Origin: Clostridiaceae bacterium
Lineage (GTDB): Bacteria > Bacillota > Clostridia > Peptostreptococcales > Tindalliaceae
Assembly (NCBI GenBank): GCA_011390155.1
Contig: JAABSW010000007.1
Location: 49,317-113,316 of the forward strand
Direction of reading: 5' to 3'
Length of the DNA: 64,000 nucleotides
This document shows positions 1 through 7,295 of the stretch, piece after piece. The notes below the pieces were generated by a model. That model saw nothing but the letters and a program-made list of their open reading frames with translations. It was not told the origin of the DNA and did not search any database. How positions within the stretch are numbered: the first letter of the stretch is position 1; every line of letters starts with the position of its first letter. Made by a program: the position numbers and the translations under genes.

Positions 1-1773
1 GGCTTCGTTCACCTGTTCAATCCCGGAGGCCTGTTCATTGGAGGCGTTAGCAATTTCTGACACCAAACGGGCGGCGTCGGTGACACCGGAAACAATGTTT
101 TCCAGTGCTTTGGCAGTTTCCTGGGCGATGTTGGTGCCTGTCCCCGCCTTGGCGATGGAACCTTCAATCATCTCTGTGGTTTCTTTGGCGGCGTTGGCGC
201 TTCTGGCGGCCAGGTTTCGTACTTCTTCCGCCACCACGGCAAAACCTTTTCCGTGCTGACCAGCCCGGGCAGCTTCCACGGCGGCGTTCAGGGCCAGGAT
301 GTTGGTTTGGAAAGCGATTTCGTCAATGACTTTGATGATCTTTGAGATGTTTCGTGAAGATTCATTGATTTCGTCCATGGACACCAGCATCTCTTTCATC
401 CGGTTGTTACCCTGCTCGGCGTCTATTTTTGCCTGTGTGGCGATGTTGTTGGCTTCACCTGCATTGGCAGCGTTCTGGTTGGTTTGAGCGGATAATTCTT
501 CCATGGAGGCGGTGATTTCTTCCACGGAACTGGCTTGTTCTGTGGCGCCCTGGGACAGTTGTTGGCTGGAATCTGCCACCTGCCCTGATCCGGCGGACAC
601 TTGCTCAGCAGCGGAGTTGATGTCTGTCATGACTTCATTGACGTTTTCTGCCATGGCGGCAAAGGCTTTGGCCAAATCACCGATTTCGTCTTTGCTGCTG
701 GCGTCAATTTTTACGTTCAGGTCCCCTGCCGCAATTTTTTGCGAAACGCCTACCAATTTTGTGATGGGCTTTTTGATGGCCCGGCTGATGAAGATGCCCA
801 GCAGGATGGAAAGAATGATGGCAAATATAGTGAATCCGATCATCATGGACATGGAAGTGGTAACGGCGGAAGTTGCCAGTTCCGTGTTCAGTGTTTCAAT
901 TTCTTCCAGCAATTCTATTGCCTGGTTGAAGTTGGGGGTGTTTACTTCCAAGGCTTGGGCCAGCATGGTTTCCAGCACTGCATCTGACTGGTCCACCACA
1001 TCGTTCATTTCCTGTAAAATACCAAGCACTTCTGTCATGTTGGGCAAAGCCTGTGTCCGGTAGAGGTTCCACGCCTCGGCTTCCCAGTTTTCGCCGCCGG
1101 TTGTGATGAGTTGGTTTATTCGACCGCCGGCTTCATGCACCCGGTTGTGGGGTTCCTGAATGGCTGTCATTAACTGCTGTAATTCTGCGTTTCTGGTTTG
1201 ATAGCTGTTTAACCAGCCCCCCAGTGCACACAGGTTTCCGTCCACCTGACCTGAAAAAGCAGTTTGGTTGTTGATGGCTTCTGACAACTGCCAGATCCAC
1301 TGGTAGTGGTCCCGGCGGCGCAAGGCAAGTTGATAATGAACGTTTTCAGGGTTTTCGATGCCAATGGCGTCCAGCTGTTGTGATTGGGCCAGGAACTCTT
1401 CATGCCCGGCTCGCCATTGTTGTACCGCTGGGTCCACCTGGGCCCACACCCGTTCTTCTTCGCCTGTCATGGGCAATTTCATAAACTCGTCCCAATGCCG
1501 ATCCAAATCTTGTGACAGTTCTTCCAAATTTAAGTATAGAGGTTGTTTTTCTTCATAGCTTAATTGTGGTATAAGAAGTGAGTTCTCGATGGATTCCATT
1601 TGGGCTAAATCCATTTGAATTTCCATCAAATAACGGACACTTGGCAGCCGTACATTACCCACTTCCCGAAGCCCCCAGATTCCTACGCCCCCAACGAAGC
1701 CTGCAATGAGTGCCACGATGATAAACCCGGTTAACAGTTTGGTGCCGATTTTCAGGTTATTATACCATTTCAT
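1..1773 (-). CDS. Methyl-accepting chemotaxis protein with extracytoplasmic CZB domain (3' end outside window)
   Basis: Membrane chemoreceptor that signals to CheA/CheW. It is absent from the ORF track because it runs off the left edge, but the reverse strand reads openly from ATG 1773 (preceded by GGGAGGG) to base 1. Seen: a membrane segment at about residues 9-31, an outer domain, a second membrane segment near 300-325, a HAMP region, then the conserved signalling tip with the motif [20 protein letters not shown] near residue 485. The outer domain carries H156-x2-W, C182-x-L-G-x-W and H209-x3-H213, the signature of the chemoreceptor zinc-binding (CZB) domain, which in the family binds zinc through three His and one Cys. 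CZB domains are more often cytoplasmic; here it lies between the two membrane segments. cheW lies directly upstream, about 55 bp away on the same strand. The ligand is unknown; the zinc role is inferred from the motif. Confidence 0.93.
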   Translation of the reverse strand, partial: MKWYNNLKIGTKLLTGFIIVALIAGFVGGVGIWGLREVGNVRLPSVRYLMEIQMDLAQMESIENSLLIPQLSYEEKQPLYLNLEELSQDLDRHWDEFMKLPMTGEEERVWAQVDPAVQQWRAGHEEFLAQSQQLDAIGIENPENVHYQLALRRRDHYQWIWQLSEAINNQTAFSGQVDGNLCALGGWLNSYQTRNAELQQLMTAIQEPHNRVHEAGGRINQLITTGGENWEAEAWNLYRTQALPNMTEVLGILQEMNDVVDQSDAVLETMLAQALEVNTPNFNQAIELLEEIETLNTELATSAVTTSMSMMIGFTIFAIILSILLGIFISRAIKKPITKLVGVSQKIAAGDLNVKIDASSKDEIGDLAKAFAAMAENVNEVMTDINSAAEQVSAGSGQVADSSQQLSQGATEQASSVEEITASMEELSAQTNQNAANAGEANNIATQAKIDAEQGNNRMKEMLVSMDEINESSRNISKIIKVIDEIAFQTNILALNAAVEAARAGQHGKGFAVVAEEVRNLAARSANAAKETTEMIEGSIAKAGTGTNIAQETAKALENIVSGVTDAARLVSEIANASNEQASGIEQVNEA

Positions 1774-1828
1774 TGTCTAACCCTCCCTTGATTATTTGCT
1801 GTTTCTCTGTTTGTTTTTCTTTCTCTTT

Positions 1829-2329
1829 TTATAAGGACACTTGTTCCACAATTTCCATTTCGTCGTCACTGAGGAGTTTTTCGCAGTCCAAAATAAGTTT
1901 GACTTCTTCCTCAACCCGGCCAATACTTTTGATGTACTTGTTTTGGAAGCCGGTGCGGTAGTCTGGTGGAGGAACAATGTTCTGATCCTCGATGCTGAGC
2001 ACTTCTGCCACCTGGTCTACGATGAGGCCTACGGAGGTGTTGTCAATGTCAATGACGATGATGCAGGTGCGGTCATTGTATTCCACAGCCTCCTTCTTAA
2101 ACTTCAGCCGGACATCGATGAGGGGGATAATTCTTCCCCGCAGGTTGATGATCCCTTTCACGTAATCCGGCACTTCCGGCACTTCTGAGATGGGCTGTAT
2201 CCCGATGATCTCTGTAACGTACCGAATTTCAATGCCGAAGACTTCTTTGCCCAGGTTAAAGGTCAGGTATTTGCCTCTCTGGGTGTCTTCTTCCTGTTCC
2301 AATATCATGTCTCTTTCATCTGCCATCAT
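1829..2329 (-). CDS. cheW: Chemotaxis coupling protein CheW
   Basis: Soluble adaptor that links chemoreceptors to the histidine kinase CheA. The 166-residue protein is one CheW domain: after a short acidic N-terminus it reads KYLTFNLGKEVFGIEI, then GIINLRGRIIPLIDVR and VGLIVDQVAEVLSI, all typical of the SH3-like CheW fold. Two adjacent ATG codons (2329 and 2326) follow an AGAGGGGGAT ribosome site, so the start is certain to within one codon. It is the first gene of a two-gene unit with the downstream chemoreceptor. No cheA or cheY is in the window, so this is probably an accessory receptor/adaptor pair feeding a kinase made elsewhere. Confidence 0.95.
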   Translation of the reverse strand: MMADERDMILEQEEDTQRGKYLTFNLGKEVFGIEIRYVTEIIGIQPISEVPEVPDYVKGIINLRGRIIPLIDVRLKFKKEAVEYNDRTCIIVIDIDNTSVGLIVDQVAEVLSIEDQNIVPPPDYRTGFQNKYIKSIGRVEEEVKLILDCEKLLSDDEMEIVEQVSL

Positions 2330-2540
2330 GATCCCCCTCTACTCTTTCATCAGTATACTTTTCCGTCTCAAGTGAATGCACTACCTTTATCCTCAACCTC
2401 CGAACCATCTTATGATATGTATGACAATTCGAGTTCCTTTTTCTTATGAAGGATGCGATTTCCTACCTCTGATATCACTAAAATCACCCGTCCAAGGAAT
2501 AAATGTCAAATAGATATGTTTGTTAGCTATAACTATATAT

Positions 2541-2569
2541 AGTTTAATGGTAATCTAATTGCTTGTCAA
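2541..2569 (-). promoter_or_regulatory. Predicted sigma-A promoter for cheW-mcp
   Basis: On the minus strand TTGACA (2564-2569) is followed after 17 bp by TAAACT (2541-2546). The -35 box is perfect and the -10 box matches 4 of 6. It would give a leader of about 205 nt before cheW. No flagellar sigma-28 motif was seen nearer the gene. Confidence 0.5.
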
Positions 2570-2630
2570 CCTATTGTGGAAATATTTTAAGAATATTTGC
2601 TTTTTCTTCTTTCATACAGGAAATACATTG

Positions 2631-2674
2631 TAAAAAGCCCCTTTGAACATAGTCTAAAACTTGTTCAAAGAGGC
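2631..2674 (-). terminator. Intrinsic terminator of the J-domain/GGDEF gene
   Basis: On the minus strand a 13-bp stem (GCCTCTTTGAACA / TGTTCAAAGGGGC, one G-U pair) with a 12-nt loop is followed by a run of five T. It lies about 50 bp past the stop of the gene ending at 2725. Confidence 0.85.
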
Positions 2675-2724
2675 TTGCTTGTCCCATGACTACCGCCGAT
2701 ACGTCCCAAGATAAGGCATTCTTA

Positions 2725-3921
2725 CTAAACCGCCTTACCCGTCATCACAATGCTGGTTTTTTCTCTTCCGTCCATACGGCTTTTTTGCAGCAATGCGTTG
2801 GATTCCGCCATCCGTAATGTTTCTTCCAACGAATTTTGAAAATAACCTGAACAGCCTGCGGCAACCTCGTAATCAATCCTTTGATGCTGGCTTACATAAT
2901 CAACCATTTTCTCAATGGCTCGTTGAGCATCTTCTTCACAAGTTTCAGTAAACAACACTGCAAACCCCATCTCAGACCAGCGGCCCACCACATCTGTCTG
3001 GCGAAAAACCTGCAGCATCATCTGCGCCATGTTTTCGAGGCACAAATCACGGTATTGTTCATAGTGGAGTTCCACCATGTTTTTCACCGGAAGTACATGG
3101 ATCACTGCAATGGTAAAGGGGTTTCGGTAACGCTGGCTTCGTTTTGCCTCTCGTTCAAATTCTTCCATGAGGCCATACTGGCTTAACATTCCTGTGAGGC
3201 CGTCTACCCGCATCATAGCGTCTGCCAAGGTGCGGTCCGGGTTCATATGCTTGCCTTGAGACGCCATATGCCTCAATTTCAGAATAAAAGGTTTTAAATC
3301 CCGGTATCCCAGACAGACTCGCCAGGCATCACCATCCCATGCCACATACTTGGGAATGGTTTCTTCATTAATCCGACCGGTGAGAACCTGCTTATCACAT
3401 GTATACACGGAATACTCCCTGACTTCGGAATACAGCTGATCTGCAAAATGACAGTCCCTGTGTTTTCGGAACAACTTCAATGCATAGGAACCCAACTGAA
3501 ATACCCTGGACACCTCAATTTTCCATTCTGAAAATTCTTTCAGGCTAATTCGCTTCCGGTCTCCCCGGGTCAAGCGCTGGTATGCCGTCGCCCAGTTTTC
3601 CATCATCAAATCGTGAAAATACCCGTCAACAACCTGATAACAGGCATCTAAAGAAGAACCAGCTGACTCTCGCCGATGGCTGAGGGGGTCTTTGCCGCTC
3701 ACCAGCTGCAGCCACTGGTTATGATACTCCCGCCGTCGCTGGGAGTCGGCCAGCACTTCATAGGCAAGGTTGATTTGCTTCATGCGTTCCATAGAAGCAG
3801 GGTTGTTATTGAGATCAGGATGGTTCAGCTTACTAAGGCGTCGATACGCCGCTTCAATAACCTCCGGAGCAGCTTCATAATGAACTTGCAAGATCCGGTA
3901 ATAGTCCGTTACATATACCAT
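2725..3921 (-). CDS. J-domain protein fused to a degenerate GGDEF domain
   Basis: Unusual fusion of 398 residues. Residues 5-72 form a DnaJ J domain with the HPD tripeptide (KLNHPDLN), the element that stimulates Hsp70 ATPase. Residues about 90-225 are an unassigned middle region, possibly NTF2-like. Residues about 235-395 follow the GGDEF fold (VDGLTGMLSQYGLMEEF), but the signature is replaced by RWSEMGF and the metal-binding Asp region reads VIHVLP. It should therefore not synthesise cyclic di-GMP; a binding or scaffold role is an inference. Start ATG 3921 follows GGGAGGAAATTCA. It is a single-gene unit with its own promoter and terminator. Possible role: coupling DnaK to a signalling process. 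No partner gene is adjacent. Confidence 0.85.
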   Translation of the reverse strand: MVYVTDYYRILQVHYEAAPEVIEAAYRRLSKLNHPDLNNNPASMERMKQINLAYEVLADSQRRREYHNQWLQLVSGKDPLSHRRESAGSSLDACYQVVDGYFHDLMMENWATAYQRLTRGDRKRISLKEFSEWKIEVSRVFQLGSYALKLFRKHRDCHFADQLYSEVREYSVYTCDKQVLTGRINEETIPKYVAWDGDAWRVCLGYRDLKPFILKLRHMASQGKHMNPDRTLADAMMRVDGLTGMLSQYGLMEEFEREAKRSQRYRNPFTIAVIHVLPVKNMVELHYEQYRDLCLENMAQMMLQVFRQTDVVGRWSEMGFAVLFTETCEEDAQRAIEKMVDYVSQHQRIDYEVAAGCSGYFQNSLEETLRMAESNALLQKSRMDGREKTSIVMTGKAV

Positions 3922-3973
3922 TGAATTTCCTCCCGGAATATGACGTCAATCGTCAATTTATCTTCTGTCATCA

Positions 3974-4002
3974 AGCATAGCACATTCAGTTTTTCTTTCC
4001 AA
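3974..4002 (-). promoter_or_regulatory. Predicted promoter of the J-domain/GGDEF gene
   Basis: Minus strand TTGGAA (3997-4002), 17 bp, TATGCT (3974-3979) preceded by TGC, an extended -10 element. It lies about 50 bp upstream of the start codon. Confidence 0.5.
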
Positions 4003-4203
4003 ATTATTTATCAAATATACTGTGTCTATGTGTCCCACTGGAACCACCACATACATCTTTTTACTAATTATCTCCAATACCTCCACATCTTATCACCAAT
4101 TCCCATAAGCATCCAATAGATTGGCGTCACAGATACGCTGCAGTGCTGTCCGTAAAGAAGCCGCTTTGTCAAACTTCAGGCACATCCAAAGCAATTCAAG
4201 AGC
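4003..4203. other. Intergenic region between the J-domain gene promoter and the tRNA terminator
   Basis: Part of a roughly 325-bp stretch without protein genes. The only ORF (4093-4281, minus) runs into the terminator and tRNA-Arg and has no support. No other structure was noticed. Confidence 0.5.
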
Positions 4204-4233
4204 AAAAAAGTCCAACGAATAGAGTTCGTTGGA
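4204..4233 (-). terminator. Intrinsic terminator of the tRNA cluster
   Basis: Minus strand stem TCCAACGAA / TTCGTTGGA with a 5-nt loop followed by CTTTTTT, 14 bp past the CCA end of tRNA-Arg. Confidence 0.9.
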
Positions 4234-4247
4234 CTTATTGCTATAAC

Positions 4248-4324
4248 TGGCGCGGCATGCAGGACTCGAACCTGCAACCAACTGATTCGAAGTCAGGTAC
4301 TCTATCCAATTGAGCTAATGCCGC
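4248..4324 (-). tRNA. tRNA-Arg (anticodon TCG)
   Basis: Full cloverleaf on the minus strand: acceptor GCGGCAT / ATGCCGC, anticodon arm CTGA-CTTCGAA-TCAG giving TCG, T arm GCAGGTTCGAGTCCTGC, discriminator G and an encoded CCA. Last gene of a five-tRNA unit read from right to left. Confidence 0.97.
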
Positions 4325-4334
4325 AGGATGAAAT

Positions 4335-4409
4335 TGGAGCGGAAGACGGGAATTGAACCCGCGACCCTCGCCTTGGCAAGGCGATGCTCTACCGCTGAGC
4401 CACTTCCGC
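4335..4409 (-). tRNA. tRNA-Gly (anticodon GCC)
   Basis: Acceptor GCGGAAG / CTTCCGC, anticodon arm TCGCC-TTGCCAA-GGCGA giving GCC, T-loop GTTCAATTCC, encoded CCA. Fourth gene of the cluster. Confidence 0.97.
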
Positions 4410-4438
4410 ATAATGGCGGGATTTATACCCGCCTCGGT

Positions 4439-4514
4439 TGGCTGGGATAGCAGGACTCGAACCTGCGCATGACGGAGTCAAAGTCCGCTGCCTTACCGAC
4501 TTGGCTATATCCCA
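4439..4514 (-). tRNA. tRNA-Gln (anticodon TTG)
   Basis: Acceptor TGGGATA / TATCCCA, anticodon arm GCGGA-CTTTGAC-TCCGT giving TTG, T-loop GTTCGAGTCC, discriminator G, encoded CCA. Third gene of the cluster. Confidence 0.97.
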
Positions 4515-4518
4515 ATGG

Positions 4519-4595
4519 TGGGGTGGATGATGGGATTCGAACCCACGCGTGCAGGAGCCACAATCCTGTGTCTTAACCACTTGACTACATCCACC
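4519..4595 (-). tRNA. tRNA-His (anticodon GTG)
   Basis: Acceptor GTGGATG / CATCCAC with the extra 5' G (position -1) facing the C discriminator, as is standard for tRNA-His; anticodon arm CAGGA-TTGTGGC-TCCTG giving GTG; encoded CCA. Second gene of the cluster. Confidence 0.97.
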
Positions 4596-4600
4596 ATGAT

Positions 4601-4674
4601 TGGAGCGGGCGAAGGGAATCGAACCCTCACGGTCAGCTTGGAAGGCTGAAGTTCTACCATTGAACTACGCCCGC
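4601..4674 (-). tRNA. tRNA-Gly (anticodon TCC)
   Basis: Acceptor GCGGGCG / CGCCCGC, anticodon arm TCAGC-CTTCCAA-GCTGA giving TCC, T-loop GTTCGATTCC, encoded CCA. First gene of the cluster. With the GCC isoacceptor it provides two of the glycine tRNAs. Confidence 0.97.
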
Positions 4675-4706
4675 ACACTGGTGTACTTCTTTTTGTCACA
4701 TCTATT

Positions 4707-4735
4707 AATTTACCATTGATCCAGGTACTTGTCAA
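4707..4735 (-). promoter_or_regulatory. Promoter of the tRNA cluster
   Basis: Minus strand TTGACA (4730-4735), 17 bp, TAAATT (4707-4712). It places the start of transcription about 25 bp before the first tRNA. Confidence 0.7.
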
Positions 4736-4795
4736 GGAAAAATATTATCTCCAAACCGATGTAAAATCCAGTGATTTTAACACCGTGTTTCATAC

Positions 4796-5305
4796 CTACC
4801 CAACTGTAAAGGTTTCCCTCATCACAATTTTCTGTGTGTCAATGTTTGTTACAATAAATTCCGGCTTTGGAGAAGTCTGAAAAAGGGCGCAGGTATTACC
4901 ATGCTCGCTTCTCTTCCGAGAAGTGGTCCCCGGGTTAAGGAGCACCATACCCTCATTAAAAAAAACAGGCACATGGGTATGGCCAAAAACAACCACGTCT
5001 GCTTTCTTTTCCAAACCATGATAATACAGGTGAGTCAATCCACGGTACAAATAATGACGATGGCCGTGGCACAGTAAAATTGACAGGCCATCTATTTTCA
5101 ACACTCTTTCGTGGGGTCCCGCTTCTTCCGGGTCTCCATTACCTGTTACCGTGATAATTTCTCCCTGGTACTTTGTTTTCATCCATAATGCGTCCCGGTA
5201 ATAATCCCCTGCATGGAGAATACAGTCCGTGTCCTTTAGTGTGTTCAGCGCTCGCGTCATTTGCATTTCATTACCATGGGTATCACTTATCAAACCAATT
5301 TTCAC
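4796..5305 (-). CDS. YfcE/MJ0936-type metallophosphoesterase
   Basis: Small calcineurin-like phosphodiesterase of 169 residues. Metal-binding motifs are all present: ISDTHGN near the N-terminus, LHAGD, TGNGD, CHGHRH and FGHTHVP. Family members hydrolyse phosphodiesters in vitro with Mn; the natural substrate is generally unknown. The ORF track starts at a TTG inside the ribosome site; GTG at 5305 is preferred because GGAGG lies 8 nt upstream of it. The gene follows rdgB with its ribosome site starting right after the rdgB stop, so it is translated as part of the rph-rdgB unit, an order common in Firmicutes. Confidence 0.92.
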   Translation of the reverse strand: MKIGLISDTHGNEMQMTRALNTLKDTDCILHAGDYYRDALWMKTKYQGEIITVTGNGDPEEAGPHERVLKIDGLSILLCHGHRHYLYRGLTHLYYHGLEKKADVVVFGHTHVPVFFNEGMVLLNPGTTSRKRSEHGNTCALFQTSPKPEFIVTNIDTQKIVMRETFTVG

Positions 5306-5322
5306 ACTTCTATCCTCCAACT

Positions 5323-5931
5323 TTATGCATTAAAGATTTCTTCCAGCTTTGTCTTCATCAGTTCAATGGCACGTCCACGGTGACTCATGCTGTTCTTGAT
5401 GACAGGCCCCAGTTGTCCAAAGGTTTGTTGGTAAGCCGGAATCAGGAACAAAGGGTCATACCCAAAACCATGAGAGCCTTTTTCCTCAAAATCGATGTAG
5501 CCTTCAACGGTACCCCTCACGACAATTTTTAGTCCGTCTGGAAAAACCACCGCCAAGGCACAAACAAACCGTGCCTTTCTGTTTTCCAATGAAATGTCCT
5601 TTAACGCTTCCAACAACTTTTTGTTGTTTGCTTCGTCGTTGCCTTGCTCCCCTGCATAACGGGCGGAATAAATGCCTGGGGCGCCACCTAATGCATCTAC
5701 CTCCAGGCCTGAATCATCTGCCAGTGCCATGAGCCCCGTCTTGCCACACACTGTTTCAGCTTTTATCACCGCATTTTCTTCAAAGGTTGTACCTGTTTCT
5801 TCTATTTCCAATCCTTCCAAGCCTATGTCGTCCATGGATTTGACCTGGATACTGAAATCCTTCAGCATTTCCGAAATTTCTTCCAGCTTATGTCTGTTGC
5901 CGGTGGCAATGACCGCAATCTGTTGGTTCAT
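5323..5931 (-). CDS. rdgB: XTP/dITP diphosphatase (house-cleaning NTPase)
   Basis: Removes deaminated purine nucleotides (XTP, dITP, ITP) by cleaving them to monophosphate and pyrophosphate. The 202-residue protein has the HAM1/RdgB hallmarks: [11 protein letters not shown] at the N-terminus, [25 protein letters not shown] in the middle, [14 protein letters not shown] and MSHRGRAI near the end. The start ATG overlaps the rph stop in an ATGA arrangement, so the two are translationally coupled. Length matches the family. Confidence 0.96.
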   Translation of the reverse strand: MNQQIAVIATGNRHKLEEISEMLKDFSIQVKSMDDIGLEGLEIEETGTTFEENAVIKAETVCGKTGLMALADDSGLEVDALGGAPGIYSARYAGEQGNDEANNKKLLEALKDISLENRKARFVCALAVVFPDGLKIVVRGTVEGYIDFEEKGSHGFGYDPLFLIPAYQQTFGQLGPVIKNSMSHRGRAIELMKTKLEEIFNA

Positions 5932-6689
5932 GCCTTTTCCTCCCCCATTGCAGCAGCCAGCTTTTCTCTGTAAATCTCATTAACCGTGTCTTTTTGTGCC
6001 TGGATCAGTTCATTAATCCCTTGGCGTGCCATGTCCACCATGGTATTCATTTCTTCCAGACTAAAGGTGGCTTCTTCTCCTGAACCCTGAATCTCAACCA
6101 CCTGCTGGTGTTCTGTCATGACCAGGTTCATGTCCACAGAAGCACCTGAGTCCTCTTCATAACATAGGTCTAACAGGGGTTTGCCCTCTACGATCCCCAC
6201 GCTGACAGCAGCCAGATAATGGCTCACGGGAATTTCCCTGATCTGTTTTGCCTCTCGCATTTTAATAAATGCTTCCATCAGTGCCACAAAGGCTCCAGTA
6301 ATGGAGGCTGTGCGCGTTCCTCCATCTGCCTGAATTACGTCGCAATCGATCCAAACGGTTCTCTCACCCAATTGACTAAGGTCTACAACAGAGCGAAGGG
6401 CACGGCCGATTAAACGCTGAATTTCCTGGGTTCTTCCGTCCACTTTGCCCCGGGTGGATTCCCTCATTTTTCTTGTATGGGTGGCGCTGGGCAGCATGGA
6501 ATATTCTGCCGTCACCCAACCTTTACCGGAACCTTTGAGAAAAGGAGGTACTTTTTCTTCCACAAAAGCGGTGCAGATCACCTTGGTTTCTCCCATTTCT
6601 GTCAGTACTGAACCCAGGGCATGGTTGGTAAAATTTCGGGTGAAGGTAACTGGCCTCAGTTGATTATCTTTACGCTTGTCTTTTCGCAT
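5928..6689 (-). CDS. rph: Ribonuclease PH
   Basis: Phosphorolytic exoribonuclease that trims the 3' ends of tRNA precursors. Residues [37 protein letters not shown] and [19 protein letters not shown] are diagnostic. The ORF track begins at 6710; the ATG at 6689 is preferred because AAGGAG lies 8 nt before it and MRKDKR is the usual family N-terminus. This gives 253 residues, the standard size. It overlaps rdgB by 4 nt. It is probably co-transcribed from the amidase promoter upstream through the DUF2179 gene. Confidence 0.96.
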   Translation of the reverse strand: MRKDKRKDNQLRPVTFTRNFTNHALGSVLTEMGETKVICTAFVEEKVPPFLKGSGKGWVTAEYSMLPSATHTRKMRESTRGKVDGRTQEIQRLIGRALRSVVDLSQLGERTVWIDCDVIQADGGTRTASITGAFVALMEAFIKMREAKQIREIPVSHYLAAVSVGIVEGKPLLDLCYEEDSGASVDMNLVMTEHQQVVEIQGSGEEATFSLEEMNTMVDMARQGINELIQAQKDTVNEIYREKLAAAMGEEKA

Positions 6690-6715
6690 ATCGTTGTCTC
6701 CTTGTGACATAGATT

Positions 6716-7234
6716 TTATTTTCGTTTTAAACGACTGAAAAACCCGCCTTTGATGGAACGGGTGTCAAGTATGGTAACAAAAGCTTTCTGGTCATGCTCA
6801 TTCAGAAGTTGGTTTAGACGGCGTAAATGTTTGCGCTGGATGGTGATGTTAAGTAAGTGATTAATACCGTTACGTCCATGGCCTTCCACCACTGTCACCC
6901 CATAACCTTCTTCTCTTAATATGTCAACCAGGTCCATGGCTTTTTTATAAGTGATGACTTGCACCATAATGCTGCCCAGGGCCATTTTTTCTTCTATCAT
7001 GATTCCCACGTAATTGCCGGCTGCAAAACCTGATGCATACACAATAACATTGATGGGGTCGTCAAGGTTGCTCAGCACGCTGCCCACCGCCAAAATCCAT
7101 ATGCTCACTTCCACAAAACCTATGGCGGCTGCATGGACTCGCTTACCTTTTACCACCATGATCATGCGCACGGTGGCAAGGCTTACGTCTGCTACTTTTG
7201 CCATAAAAATTAATAAATACCCTATCAGGGCCAT
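6716..7234 (-). CDS. UPF0316/DUF2179 membrane protein (YebE-like)
   Basis: Membrane protein of unknown function, 172 residues from the preferred start. The N-terminal half has about three hydrophobic segments ([51 protein letters not shown]). The C-terminal half is a soluble DUF2179 domain ([27 protein letters not shown]). DUF2179 domains are also found in YitT-type transporters, where their ligand is uncertain. The ATG at 7234 has AAAGGAGAG 9 nt upstream; the track start at 7279 sits inside a hairpin and is rejected. It lies between the amidase and rph genes. Confidence 0.85.
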   Translation of the reverse strand: MALIGYLLIFMAKVADVSLATVRMIMVVKGKRVHAAAIGFVEVSIWILAVGSVLSNLDDPINVIVYASGFAAGNYVGIMIEEKMALGSIMVQVITYKKAMDLVDILREEGYGVTVVEGHGRNGINHLLNITIQRKHLRRLNQLLNEHDQKAFVTILDTRSIKGGFFSRLKRK

Positions 7235-7270
7235 GGCATCATTCTCTCCTTTCGTCTGTTTCATATGGAA

Positions 7271-7295
7271 CCAGACCATAGTGGTTATGGTCTGG
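7271..7295 (-). promoter_or_regulatory. Hairpin at the amidase stop codon
   Basis: Perfect 10-bp inverted repeat CCAGACCATA / TATGGTCTGG with a 5-nt loop, overlapping the amidase stop. No T run follows on either strand, so it is more likely an mRNA-stabilising or weak pausing element than a terminator. Confidence 0.4.

Larger units (their letters stand above)
2330..2724. other. 395-bp intergenic region, AT-rich
   Basis: No coding potential seen. It holds the predicted cheW promoter (2541-2569) and, at its far end, the terminator of the J-domain gene (2631-2674). Nothing else recognisable. Confidence 0.6.

Noticed and set aside
503-1063. Plus-strand ORF of 186 residues opposite the chemoreceptor
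   Set aside because: It is the reverse of the conserved receptor sequence and is rich in Ser/Met, typical of an antisense shadow.
2725-3921. Active diguanylate cyclase
   Set aside because: The GGDEF signature is RWSEMGF-like and the metal-binding Asp is lost.
4093-4735. Short minus-strand ORFs (4093-4281, 4389-4580, 4505-4735) in the track
   Set aside because: They run through tRNA genes and the tRNA terminator and show no family similarity or ribosome sites.
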